The notes below the pieces were generated by a model that did no database searches, was not told the DNA's origin, and saw only the letters and a list, made by a program, of their open reading frames with translations. From contig JBGQAU010000054.1 of NCBI GenBank assembly GCA_041494445.1, positions 1 through 21,603 of the forward strand: a stretch of DNA of 21,603 nucleotides. Direction: 5' to 3'. Position 1 is the stretch's first letter. Every line of letters starts with the position of its first letter. Of this stretch, positions 1-7,450 are shown piece by piece. This DNA is from JAIQFR01 sp041494445. Lineage in GTDB: Bacteria > Acidobacteriota > Polarisedimenticolia > Polarisedimenticolales > JAIQFR01. The position numbers and the translations under genes were made by a program.

Positions 1-1320
1 CCCCGTGCACCTCGCGAGGTAAGCGGAGCGCAGCCGCACCTCGTTTCCCGGGAAAAGGCGCCAGTACTTGGCCGGCGGCGTCTCCCGGAAATCGTCCCGC
101 TCGATCCAGAGGACCCGCGAGAACGGCACCTTCCGCGAGCCCGCGGCGGCGTCCTCGGGGTTGTTCGGGACCTCCATCTCCTCGACCTGCCCCTCGGGGT
201 AATTCTCGAGAACCACCCGGAGCGGGCGGAGCACGGCCATCGCCCGCTGCGCCCGGCGGTTCAGGTCCTCCCTCACGCAGTGCTCGAGGAGGGCGATGTC
301 CACGATGCTGTCACGTTTTGCGACCCCGATCCGGTCGCAGAAGTCGCGAATCGCCTCGGGGGTGTAGCCGCGGCGCCTCAAGCCGCTGATCGTGGGCATC
401 CGGGGGTCGTCCCACCCGGCCACGATCCCGGTCGCCACCAGCTCCAGCAGCTTGCGCTTGCTCATCACCGTGTGGTTGAGGGCCAGTCGCGCGAACTCGA
501 TCTGCTGGGGATGGCAGGGCGTCCTGATCTCGTCGAGAACCCAGTCGTAGAACGGACGGTGATCCTCGAACTCGAGCGTGCAGATGGAGTGGGTGATCCC
601 CTCGATCATGTCCGAGAGTGGGTGCGCGTAGTCGTACATCGGGTAGATGCACCAGGCGCCGCCGGTCCGGTGGTGATCGGCGTGGAGGATCCGGTAGAGG
701 ACCGGGTCCCGCAGGTTCAGGTTCGGGGAGTCCATGTCGATCCTCGCCCGGAGGGTGCGCGAGCCGTCGGCGAACTCCCCGGCGCGCATCCGCCGGAAGA
801 GGTCGAGGCTCTCCTCCGCAGGACGATCGCGGTACGGGCTCGGCCTCCCGGGGCGGGTCAGGGTGCCGCGGTGCTCCCGGACCTCGTCGGCGGTCAGGTC
901 GCAGACGTAGGCCTTCTCCTCGCGGACGAGCTGCTCGGCGAACAGGTACAGCCGCTCGAAATAGTCCGACGCGTAGTAGAGCCGGTTTTCCCAGTCGAAG
1001 CCGAGCCAGCGGATGTCCTCCTGGATGGACTCCACGTACTCGACGTCTTCCTTGGTCGGGTTCGTGTCGTCGAACCGCAGGTTGCACGTCCCGCCGTACT
1101 GCTCCGCGATCCCGAAGTTGAGGCAGATCGACTTGGCGTGGCCGATGTGCAGGTACCCGTTCGGCTCCGGCGGGAAGCGGGTCGAGACGCGGCCCGCGTG
1201 CTTCCAGGTCCGGTTGTCCTCGTCGATGATCGAGCGGATGAAGTCCTGCGCGGGGGCCGGTCTGGCCGCGGAAGGGTCGCCCGCCGCGGGACTGCCGGAA
1301 GATCCGTTCGGCATCGTCAT
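1..1320 (-). CDS. glnS: Glutaminyl-tRNA synthetase (3' end beyond left edge)
   Basis: Class I aminoacyl-tRNA synthetase that charges tRNA-Gln with glutamine in the cytoplasm. The first 440 codons are present and the C-terminal anticodon-binding part runs off the left edge; E. coli GlnS has about 550 residues. Residues 50-61 read PPEPNGYLHIGH, the GlnRS form of the HIGH motif, which separates it from GltX. MSKRK at 286-290 is the KMSKS loop. The visible end, NEVRLRSAYLARCTG, matches the start of the distal beta-barrel. The start chosen is ATG at 1320, with GAGG eight bases upstream; a second ATG six bases further in (1314) is possible but sits too far from that site. The gene begins 32 bases after tRNA-Ser(GCU) and is probably read from the promoter at 1489-1516. 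GlnS means that at least part of Gln-tRNA is made directly here; whether GatCAB also exists cannot be seen. Confidence 0.95.
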   Translation of the reverse strand, partial: MTMPNGSSGSPAAGDPSAARPAPAQDFIRSIIDEDNRTWKHAGRVSTRFPPEPNGYLHIGHAKSICLNFGIAEQYGGTCNLRFDDTNPTKEDVEYVESIQEDIRWLGFDWENRLYYASDYFERLYLFAEQLVREEKAYVCDLTADEVREHRGTLTRPGRPSPYRDRPAEESLDLFRRMRAGEFADGSRTLRARIDMDSPNLNLRDPVLYRILHADHHRTGGAWCIYPMYDYAHPLSDMIEGITHSICTLEFEDHRPFYDWVLDEIRTPCHPQQIEFARLALNHTVMSKRKLLELVATGIVAGWDDPRMPTISGLRRRGYTPEAIRDFCDRIGVAKRDSIVDIALLEHCVREDLNRRAQRAMAVLRPLRVVLENYPEGQVEEMEVPNNPEDAAAGSRKVPFSRVLWIERDDFRETPPAKYWRLFPGNEVRLRSAYLARCTG

Positions 1321-1352
1321 CGATCCCGCCTCGCTGTCGGGCTCTGCGATCC

Positions 1353-1446
1353 TGGCGGAGAGGGAGGGATTCGAACCCTCGGAAGGGGTGTTAGCCCCTT
1401 CAACGGTTTAGCAAACCGTCCCGTTCAGCCACTCCGGCACCTCTCC
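1353..1446 (-). tRNA. tRNA-Ser (GCU anticodon)
   Basis: Complete 94-base class II tRNA with the long variable arm typical of tRNA-Ser. The acceptor GGAGAGG pairs with CCTCTCC. The anticodon stem ACGGT/ACCGT holds the loop TTGCTAA, anticodon GCU, reading serine codons AGC and AGU. The variable arm AAGGGGCTAACACCCCTT can form a stem. The T arm is GAGGG-TTCGAAT-CCCTC. Discriminator G and CCA are encoded in the DNA. It lies between tRNA-Ser(UGA) and glnS on the same strand and has its own upstream promoter. Confidence 0.97.
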
Positions 1447-1488
1447 GTGAATGCGTGGACCCGCGCCGGCGCTCGGCCGGAACCGGGG

Positions 1489-1516
1489 ATTGTAACGCAC
1501 GCCGGGTTCCCGTCAA
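1489..1516 (-). promoter_or_regulatory. Sigma70-like promoter for tRNA-Ser(GCU)-glnS
   Basis: On the minus strand the box TTGACG (1516-1511) is followed after 16 bases by TACAAT (1494-1489). These match the -35 and -10 consensus at five of six positions each. Transcription would start near 1482, about 36 bases before the mature 5' end of tRNA-Ser(GCU). It lets this tRNA and glnS be expressed independently of serS. No mapping data are available, so this is inferred from sequence. Confidence 0.65.
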
Positions 1517-1535
1517 CGGCACGCACGCGACGATC

Positions 1536-1621
1536 TGGCGGAGGGGGCGGGATTCGAACCCGCGAGGCTTTCGCCTTCCGGTTTTCAAGACCGGCGCCTT
1601 CGACCGCTCGGCCACCCCTCC
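1536..1621 (-). tRNA. tRNA-Ser (UGA anticodon)
   Basis: Complete 86-base class II tRNA. The acceptor GGAGGGG pairs with CCCCTCC. The anticodon stem CCGGT/ACCGG holds the loop CTTGAAA, anticodon UGA, reading UCA and by wobble other UCN codons. The variable arm AAGGCGAAAGCCT forms a short stem with a GAAA loop. The T arm is GCGGG-TTCGAAT-CCCGC. Discriminator G plus CCA are encoded. Its 5' end is only seven bases after the serS stop codon, so it is almost certainly processed from the serS transcript. Confidence 0.97.
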
Positions 1622-1628
1622 GGCGGGA

Positions 1629-2909
1629 TCATCCTCTCGGCTCGATCCTCTCTCGCCCGTCCATGTACGGCCGCAGCGCGGGCGGGACGATCACGGTGCC
1701 ATCGGCCCGCTGATAGTTCTCGAGGATCGCGACCAGCGTGCGTCCCACCGCGAGCCCGGAGCCGTTGAGCGTGTGGACCAGCTCAGTCTTGGCCCCCGGC
1801 TCGGGGCGGAACCTGATCCCCGCGCGCCGGGCCTGGAAGTCCTCGAAGTTGGAGCAGGAAGAGATCTCGCGGTAGAGCTGCTGTCCGGGGAGCCAGACCT
1901 CGAGGTCGTAAGTCCGCGCCGACGAGAACCCGAGATCGGCGGCGCAAAGCTCCACCACGCGGTACGGCAGCTCGAGCCGCTTCAGGACCTCCTCCGCGTG
2001 GGCCGTCAGGAGGTCGAGCTGGCGGTAGGAGTCCACGGGCCGCGAGAAGCGCACCAGCTCGACCTTGTTGAACTGGTGCTGCCGGATCAGGCCGCGGACG
2101 TCCTTCCCGTATGAGCCCGCCTCGCTCCTGAAGCACGGCGTGTAGGCGCAGTACGCGATCGGGAGGCGGTGGCTCTCGAGGATCTCCCCGGCGTGGAGGT
2201 TCGTCACCGGGACCTCCGCGGTCGGGACCAGGTAGTACCCGCCGGGCTCGACCTTGAACAGGTCGGCCTCGAATTTCGGCAGCTGGCCGGTGCCGAACAG
2301 GGCGCCCGCGTTGACCATGAACGGCGGGAGCACCTCGAGGTAGCCGTGCTCCTTCGTGTGGAGGTCGAGCATGAACTGGATCAGCGCGCGCTCGAGCCTC
2401 GCGCCGTCGCCGAAGTAGACGGCGAAGCGGCTCCCGGCGATCTTCGCGGCGCGCTCGAAGTCGAGGATCCCCAGCGAGACGCCGAGGTCCCAGTGTGCCT
2501 TCGGCTCGAAGCCGAACTGCGGCCGCTCGCCCCACGTCCTTAGCACCGGGTTGTCCTCGGGCGACTTCCCGTCGGGGACGGCCGCGTGCGGGACGTTGGG
2601 GATCTCCGCGAGGAACGCCTCGAGAGCCGCCCCGGCGGATTCGACCTCCTTCTCGAGAGCCGCGATCCGTTCGCCGACCTGCCTCATCTCCTCCCTGAGC
2701 GGCCCGGCGTCCTGGCCCGACTTGACGATCTGCCCGATTCGCTTCGAGCTCTCGTTCCGGAGCTTCTTGAGCCCCTCGACATCGACCAGGGCCCTCCGCC
2801 GCCTGTCGTCCATCTCGCGGAACGGCGTAAGCGAGAGCGTCGAGCCCCGCTTCCTGAGGGCCTCGGCCACCCGCTCGGTGTGCTCTCTGACGAAGCGGAG
2901 ATCGAGCAT
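1629..2909 (-). CDS. serS: Seryl-tRNA synthetase
   Basis: Class II synthetase that activates serine and loads it on tRNA-Ser; 426 residues, the normal bacterial length. Residues 30-100 are the charged coiled-coil arm that grips the long variable arm of tRNA-Ser. The catalytic domain follows: TAEVP at 230-234, motif 2 FRSEAGSYGKD at 260-270, SARTYDLEVW at 330-339, and motif 3 GSGLAVGRTLVAILENYQ at 383-400. The start is ATG at 2909, giving MLDLRF, the usual bacterial SerS N-terminus, preceded by GAGGTGG at good spacing; the frame stays open further upstream but without family similarity. It is the first gene of the minus-strand cluster and two of its substrate tRNAs follow directly. A -10 box lies at 2952-2957. 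Confidence 0.97.
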   Translation of the reverse strand: MLDLRFVREHTERVAEALRKRGSTLSLTPFREMDDRRRRALVDVEGLKKLRNESSKRIGQIVKSGQDAGPLREEMRQVGERIAALEKEVESAGAALEAFLAEIPNVPHAAVPDGKSPEDNPVLRTWGERPQFGFEPKAHWDLGVSLGILDFERAAKIAGSRFAVYFGDGARLERALIQFMLDLHTKEHGYLEVLPPFMVNAGALFGTGQLPKFEADLFKVEPGGYYLVPTAEVPVTNLHAGEILESHRLPIAYCAYTPCFRSEAGSYGKDVRGLIRQHQFNKVELVRFSRPVDSYRQLDLLTAHAEEVLKRLELPYRVVELCAADLGFSSARTYDLEVWLPGQQLYREISSCSNFEDFQARRAGIRFRPEPGAKTELVHTLNGSGLAVGRTLVAILENYQRADGTVIVPPALRPYMDGRERIEPRG

Positions 2910-2951
2910 GCGCCACCTCGATTCCGACGCCGTCGCGGCGCCGGAACGCGC

Positions 2952-2957
2952 ATTGTA
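2952..2957 (-). promoter_or_regulatory. -10 box for serS
   Basis: TACAAT on the minus strand, five of six matches to the -10 consensus. It would start transcription near 2945 and give a leader of about 36 bases before the serS ATG. No clear -35 box is visible, so the call rests on the -10 match and its position in the divergent serS/murA spacer. Confidence 0.4.
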
Positions 2958-2983
2958 GAACGGCGCGGCGGAACGCGGCAGGG

Positions 2984-2992
2984 TGCTATGAT
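2984..2992 (+). promoter_or_regulatory. Extended -10 promoter for murA
   Basis: TGCTATGAT: a TATGAT -10 box with the extended TGn element directly before it, and no good -35. Start of transcription would be near 2999, about 40 bases before the murA ATG. It is divergent from the serS -10 box about 30 bases away. Confidence 0.5.
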
Positions 2993-3039
2993 CCCCGGCG
3001 CGTCCGACGCGTGGGATCGCGCCTCGGGGGAACCTTCGC

Positions 3040-4290
3040 ATGGACAAGCTGCGCATCGCGGGAGGCCTCAGGCTGAGCGGCCGGGTGGAGATCGGCGGGG
3101 CGAAGAACGCCGCGCTTCCGGCGCTCGCCGCGTGCCTCCTGACCGGCGACCGGGTCGAGGTCGAGAACCTTCCCCGCGTGCGGGACGTGAGGACGATGCT
3201 GCGCGTGCTGGAGCAGCTCGGCGCGACGGTGGACGCGGCGGGCGCCCGGGCCGCGGTCCGCGTCGAGCGGTTCGCGTCCTTCGAGGCGCCATACGATCTG
3301 GTCAAGACGATGCGGGCGTCGGTCCTCGTTCTCGGGCCGCTTCTCGCGAGGCACGGCCGCGCGCGGGTCTCGCTCCCCGGAGGCTGCGCGATCGGCGAGC
3401 GGCCGATCAACCTGCACATCGACGGACTCCTGAGGATGGGGGCCGAGATCGCGGTGGAGCACGGCTACGTCGAGGCGAAGGCACGCCGCCTCCGCGGGGC
3501 GTCCATCGCGTTCCCGGACAAGACGGTGACCGGGACGGAGAACCTCATGATGGCCGCGACGCTCGCGGAGGGGACCACGGTCCTCTCCAACGCGGCGCAG
3601 GAGCCCGAGGTCGCGGACCTGGCCGAGCTCCTCATCAGGATGGGCGCCTCGATCCACGGAGCCGGGACGGACGAGATCGTGGTGGAGGGGAAGCCGTCCC
3701 TCCACGGCGTCCGCCACCGGGTGATCCCGGACCGGATCGAGGCGGGGACCTACATCCTCGCCGGCGCCCTCCTCGGCGACCGGGTCGAGGTGGCGTCGTG
3801 CCGCTCGGACCACCAGGAGGCGGTGATCCGGCAGCTCGAGGCCGCGGGGGTTTCGCTCGAGGTGGGTCAAGACACGATCACGGTCAGCGCCCCGGCGAAG
3901 CCGGTCGCGCGGGATCTCAAGACCGCGCCCTACCCCGGCTATCCGACCGACATGCAGGCCCAGTACATGGTGCTCATGACCCAGGCTCTGGGGACGTCGG
4001 TCATCGCGGAGACGATCTTCGAGCGCCGATTCATGCACGTGGGGGAGCTGGCCCGGATGGGAGCCGACATCAGGATCGAGGGGAGGACCGCGGTGGTGGT
4101 CGGTCCGAGCCGCCTGACCGGCGCTCAGGTCATGGCCACGGACCTCAGGGCCTCGGCCTGCCTCGTCCTCGCGGGGCTCGTGGCGGACGGGGTCACGGTG
4201 GTGGACCGGGTCTACCACCTCGACCGGGGCTACGAGTCGATGGAGACCAAGCTCCGCGCGCTGGGCGCCTCGGTGGAGCGGGTCCGGTGA
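3040..4290 (+). CDS. murA: UDP-N-acetylglucosamine 1-carboxyvinyltransferase
   Basis: Transfers enolpyruvate from PEP to UDP-GlcNAc in the cytoplasm, the first committed step of peptidoglycan synthesis. 416 residues, the usual length of this EPSP-synthase-like fold. K22 and N23 in GGAKNAALP are the substrate-binding pair. LPGGCAIGERPINLH holds the catalytic Cys116, the residue alkylated by fosfomycin, so intrinsic resistance by a Cys-to-Asp change is not expected. YPGYPTDMQAQ supplies the catalytic Asp region and DRGYESMETKLRALGA the conserved C-terminal Arg. The ATG start follows an extended -10 promoter; the ribosome binding site is weak (GGGGGAA). Its stop codon overlaps the GTG start of the HIT gene. 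Divergent from serS. Confidence 0.97.
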   Translation: MDKLRIAGGLRLSGRVEIGGAKNAALPALAACLLTGDRVEVENLPRVRDVRTMLRVLEQLGATVDAAGARAAVRVERFASFEAPYDLVKTMRASVLVLGPLLARHGRARVSLPGGCAIGERPINLHIDGLLRMGAEIAVEHGYVEAKARRLRGASIAFPDKTVTGTENLMMAATLAEGTTVLSNAAQEPEVADLAELLIRMGASIHGAGTDEIVVEGKPSLHGVRHRVIPDRIEAGTYILAGALLGDRVEVASCRSDHQEAVIRQLEAAGVSLEVGQDTITVSAPAKPVARDLKTAPYPGYPTDMQAQYMVLMTQALGTSVIAETIFERRFMHVGELARMGADIRIEGRTAVVVGPSRLTGAQVMATDLRASACLVLAGLVADGVTVVDRVYHLDRGYESMETKLRALGASVERVR

Positions 4291-4631
4291 TCGACTGCCT
4301 GTTCTGCAGGATCGCCTCCAAGGAAGCCCGCGCGGAGATCGTCCACGAGGATCCCGAGGTCGTCGCCTTCCGCGACATCCGCCCGCAAGCCCCGGTGCAC
4401 CTTCTGATCGTGCCGCGCAGGCACATCGAATCGCTCGCCGACGCGGGCGAGGCCGACGCGGCGCTCCTCGCGCGGATCCTCCTGGTCGCCAAGGATCTCG
4501 CGATCCGGGAGGGGATCGACGCCCGGGGCTGGCGCCTCGTGACGAACCGGGGCCGGGGGGCGGGGCAGAGCGTGTTCCACCTCCACTTCCATCTCCTCGG
4601 CGGCCGCGGCATGTCCTGGCCGCCGGGCTGA
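4287..4631 (+). CDS. HIT family hydrolase (HINT-like)
   Basis: Small cytoplasmic purine-nucleotide phosphoramidase-type protein of 114 residues. The family hydrolyses AMP-lysine, AMP-amides and similar nucleotide conjugates; the true substrate is unknown. The histidine triad is H98-L-H100-F-H102 in QSVFHLHFHLLGG, with H100 expected to be the nucleophile. The N-terminus CLFCRIA has the CxxC seen in HINT proteins that bind zinc. The C-terminus RGMSWPPG is typical of bacterial HINT1 homologues. Translation begins at GTG 4287, which overlaps the murA stop codon (GTGA), so the two are translationally coupled. Cotranscription with murA is probably positional, since no pathway link is known. A strong hairpin follows it. 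Confidence 0.93.
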   Translation: MIDCLFCRIASKEARAEIVHEDPEVVAFRDIRPQAPVHLLIVPRRHIESLADAGEADAALLARILLVAKDLAIREGIDARGWRLVTNRGRGAGQSVFHLHFHLLGGRGMSWPPG

Positions 4632-4633
4632 GG

Positions 4634-4680
4634 CGTCGGGGAACCCGGTCCCTGCCGTCTTGCCCGCCGGGTCCCCGGCG
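4634..4680 (+). terminator. GC-rich hairpin after the murA-HIT operon
   Basis: The arms CGTCGGGGAACCCGG (4634-4648) and CCGGGTCCCCGGCG (4667-4680) pair over about 14 base pairs with one bulged A and one G-T pair, leaving an 18-base loop. It lies three bases after the HIT stop codon. No run of T follows, so it is not a textbook intrinsic terminator; it may still end or stabilise the transcript. Confidence 0.45.
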
Positions 4681-4689
4681 TGAGAAAAT
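4681..4689 (+). promoter_or_regulatory. Possible extended -10 for the hydroxyacyl-CoA dehydrogenase gene
   Basis: TGAGAAAAT resembles TGn plus a degenerate -10 (four of six matches) about 60 bases before the next start codon and just after the hairpin. AATGAT at 4702-4707 is an equally weak alternative. A promoter is expected here because the preceding operon appears to end. Confidence 0.25.
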
Positions 4690-4749
4690 CCTCCTTCTCC
4701 CAATGATCGGTTCGCGCGGGTGGTGCACCGGCTTCCGGAGGGACCCTCC

Positions 4750-6096
4750 ATGACGACCAACCTCGACGAGAGACTCTCCACGGCTTCCGTCATCGGGGCC
4801 GCGGGCAAGATGGGGAGCGGGATCACGCTGCTGCTCGCGCAGGAGATGGCCCGCCTGTCGCTCCTGCCGGAGAACCGCGGCAAGACGTTCCGCCTGAACG
4901 CGGTGGACTTGAGCCCGGAAGGCCTCGCGGGCCTCCGCGAGTACGTCCACGTGCAGGCGCAGAAGGCGGCGGAGAAGGGGGCGGTCGGCCTCAGGGCGCT
5001 TTACGCCGAGCGCCAGGACCTGGTGGAGAACGGCGAGATCATCGCGGACTTCGTCCACCGCGTCGAGTCGGTCGTCTGGCCCAGCACCGATCTCGCCGCG
5101 GCCAAGGGGTCGCGCCTCGTGTTCGAGGCGATCGTCGAGAAGATCCCGGTCAAGGTGGAGGTCTACAAGGAGCTCAAGGGGATCTGCGCCCCCGACGCGT
5201 TCTTCCTCACCAACACGTCTTCGGTGCCGATCGGTCTCCTGGACGGGGAAGCGGGGCTCGATGGGCGGATTCTCGGGTATCACTTCTACAACCCGCCGCC
5301 GGTCCAGAAGCTCGTGGAGATCATCCGGAGCCCCGCGACGAGGGACGACGTGGCGGCGGCCGCGTCGGAGCTGGGAAAGAGGCTGAGGAAGACCCTGATC
5401 CCGTCCAAGGATGTCGCCGGCTTCATCGGGAACGGCCACTTCATCCGGGACGGGCTCCACGGGCTCGGCGAGGCGGCGCGGCTCGCGAAGGCCCATGGGT
5501 GGGCCAAGGCCGTTCACATGGTCAACCGGGTCAGTCAGGAATGGCTGCTCCGGCCCATGGGGATCTTCCAGCTGATCGACTACGTCGGGATCGACGTCTT
5601 CAAGTTCATCCAGGACGTCATGGACAGGTTCCTGGACGAGAAGCTCCTCAACGGGACGATCGACGCGATGATCGCGCGCAAGGTGTCGGGCGGGCAGAAT
5701 CCGGACGGCTCGCAGAAGCCCGGGTTCTTCGGCTACGAGAAGGGGCGCATCGTGTCGGTCTACGACCTCGACGCCGGAGTGTACGTCCCCATCGATCCCA
5801 AGGGGTGGACCGGCGAGGCGGACGCGCACCTCGGACCTCTCCCCGAGGGGTACCGGGGGTGGAAGGCGCTCTCCGGCGCCCCCGACCGGGACGCAGCGAT
5901 CAAGGCCCACTTCGCGGCGCTGGCGAAGATGGACACTCGCGGCGCCGAGATCGGGCGGGCGTACCTGAGACGCTCGCGCGAGATCGCGCGCGGACTCGTG
6001 GCGTCGGGGGTCGCCGCGAAACCCGAGGACGTCAACGGCGTCCTCACCAGCGGCTTCTACCACCTCTACGGCCCGATCAACGAGTTCTGCCAGTGA
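4750..6096 (+). CDS. 3-hydroxyacyl-CoA dehydrogenase
   Basis: NAD-dependent oxidation of 3-hydroxyacyl-CoA to 3-ketoacyl-CoA, the third step of beta-oxidation, or the reverse in synthesis. 448 residues, longer than the short stand-alone enzymes (about 280-310). The Rossmann motif GAAGKMG spans residues 16-22. FEAIVEK (125-131) and TNTSS (154-158) line the active site. The family signature HFYNPPPVQKLVEII begins at the catalytic H178, with E190 as its partner. The C-terminal half (about 200-448) is the helical dimerisation region with an extended tail. ATG 4750 is chosen because GGAGGG lies six bases upstream; an in-frame ATG at 4720 precedes that site. The thiolase follows 25 bases later, so this pair probably performs consecutive reactions. 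No hydratase domain is fused and none lies nearby. Confidence 0.9.
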   Translation: MTTNLDERLSTASVIGAAGKMGSGITLLLAQEMARLSLLPENRGKTFRLNAVDLSPEGLAGLREYVHVQAQKAAEKGAVGLRALYAERQDLVENGEIIADFVHRVESVVWPSTDLAAAKGSRLVFEAIVEKIPVKVEVYKELKGICAPDAFFLTNTSSVPIGLLDGEAGLDGRILGYHFYNPPPVQKLVEIIRSPATRDDVAAAASELGKRLRKTLIPSKDVAGFIGNGHFIRDGLHGLGEAARLAKAHGWAKAVHMVNRVSQEWLLRPMGIFQLIDYVGIDVFKFIQDVMDRFLDEKLLNGTIDAMIARKVSGGQNPDGSQKPGFFGYEKGRIVSVYDLDAGVYVPIDPKGWTGEADAHLGPLPEGYRGWKALSGAPDRDAAIKAHFAALAKMDTRGAEIGRAYLRRSREIARGLVASGVAAKPEDVNGVLTSGFYHLYGPINEFCQ

Positions 6097-6121
6097 GCTC
6101 TTTCGGCGGGAGGGACGGCCG

Positions 6122-7372
6122 ATGAAAGCGTTCGCGAAGCCGGTCTACCTGGTCTGCGGCGACTCCACCGTGTTCCTCGGCACCGGGAGGAAAGAATTCC
6201 ACCCTAAGAAGCCCCGTCCCGGTCTCGAGCACTACATCGCCGAGGCGGGGAAGGGCGCCGTCTCCCAGGCCGCCGACCCGTCCGTGGTGGACGAGGGGGT
6301 CGTCGGGAACTTCATGGCCGCGCGCTTCAATCACCAGGGACACCTGGGCGCGATGCTCGCCCTGGTCGATCCCTCGTTCGCCTACAAGCCTTCGATCCGC
6401 GTCGAGGGAGCGTGCGCGTCGGGAGCCCTCGCCGTCGTCACCGCCGTCAAGAGCGTGCTCTCCGGACAGGCGGACGTCGTGCTCGCGATCGGCGTCGAGG
6501 TGCAGAACACGGTCAAGGCGATCTACGGGGCCGACATTCTCGCGGGTGCGGGGCACTACGCCGCCGAGCGGAAGAACGGCCACGCGTTCTTCTTCCCCGC
6601 GAAGTTCTCGGACCGGGCCGGCGAGTACAAGAAGCGCTTCGGGACCGAGAAGACCTGGGCCGCCATGGGCAGGTGGTACGAGCAGGCGGTGAGGAACGCG
6701 AGGCGGAACCCGAAGGCGCAGGAGTACCACAACACGACCGAGGACCTCTTCGCGGCACACCAGGGCATGCCGCCGAACCCCAGGTCCTTCTGCGAGCACA
6801 TCAACGTCCTCGACTGCTCGAAGGTCTCGGACGGGGGCGCCGCGGTGCTGGCGGTCTCCGCGGAAGGGCTGAAGAAAACGGGGAGGAAGCCTTCCGAGGC
6901 CGTGGAGCTGGTCGGTCTGGGGCACGCGGTGGCGGACCTCACCGCCCGGCCCGACGACCTCACGGCGCTCGACACGACGAGGCGGGCCGTGGAACGGGCC
7001 CTCGGGATGGCCGGCATCACCGTCAAGGACGTCGGCGTGTTCGAGGTGCACGACTGCTTCACGATCACCGGGATCCTCGCGTGCGAGGCCGCGGGCCTCG
7101 CGGGTCACGGCGAGGGGGCGGACTACGTGCTCTCCGGGAGCACGCGTCGCGACGGGCCGACCCCGATGAACGCCGCGGGAGGACTCATCGGCTACGGGCA
7201 CCCGACGGGCGCTTCGGGGGTGCGGATGGCGGTGGACCTGCTGCGCCAGCTCACCGGCACCGCCGGGGATTGCCAGGCGACCGTCTCGAGCGGCAGGCCC
7301 TACGGCCTCATGGTGAGCATGGGAGGCGACGACAGGACCGTCGTCTCCTGCGTCTTCCGGCGCGCCGGCTAG
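6122..7372 (+). CDS. Thiolase, SCP2-type acetyl-CoA acyltransferase
   Basis: Thiolytic cleavage of 3-ketoacyl-CoA to acetyl-CoA and a shortened acyl-CoA, or the reverse condensation. 416 residues. The acyl-accepting cysteine is C98 in VEGACASGAL. VHDCFTITG at 309-317 is the HDCF motif of the SCP2-thiolase branch, whose cysteine (C312) replaces the second catalytic cysteine of classical thiolases. GYGHPTGASG carries H360. The classical C-terminal CxG loop is absent and MGGDD stands in its place, which agrees with the SCP2 type. The ATG follows GGGAGGGACGGCCG. It lies 25 bases after the hydroxyacyl-CoA dehydrogenase and supplies its next step. Acyl chain length or branched or sterol substrate preference cannot be read from sequence. 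Confidence 0.88.
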   Translation: MKAFAKPVYLVCGDSTVFLGTGRKEFHPKKPRPGLEHYIAEAGKGAVSQAADPSVVDEGVVGNFMAARFNHQGHLGAMLALVDPSFAYKPSIRVEGACASGALAVVTAVKSVLSGQADVVLAIGVEVQNTVKAIYGADILAGAGHYAAERKNGHAFFFPAKFSDRAGEYKKRFGTEKTWAAMGRWYEQAVRNARRNPKAQEYHNTTEDLFAAHQGMPPNPRSFCEHINVLDCSKVSDGGAAVLAVSAEGLKKTGRKPSEAVELVGLGHAVADLTARPDDLTALDTTRRAVERALGMAGITVKDVGVFEVHDCFTITGILACEAAGLAGHGEGADYVLSGSTRRDGPTPMNAAGGLIGYGHPTGASGVRMAVDLLRQLTGTAGDCQATVSSGRPYGLMVSMGGDDRTVVSCVFRRAG

Positions 7373-7450
7373 GACCGGGGCCGAGCCCGGCGCGCTCGAG
7401 ATGCCCGAGGCGAACGGGCCGATCCTCCGGGCGATCGCCTGGCGGCTTCC

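Noticed and set aside
2910..3419. N-terminal extension of serS to an upstream ATG
   Set aside because: It would run back through the murA start region; MLDLRF at 2909 matches the SerS family start and has a good ribosome binding site.
2986..6063. A minus-strand open frame of about 1025 codons opposite murA, HIT and the dehydrogenase
   Set aside because: Same reasons: shadow of well-supported genes, no motif, low-complexity charged composition.
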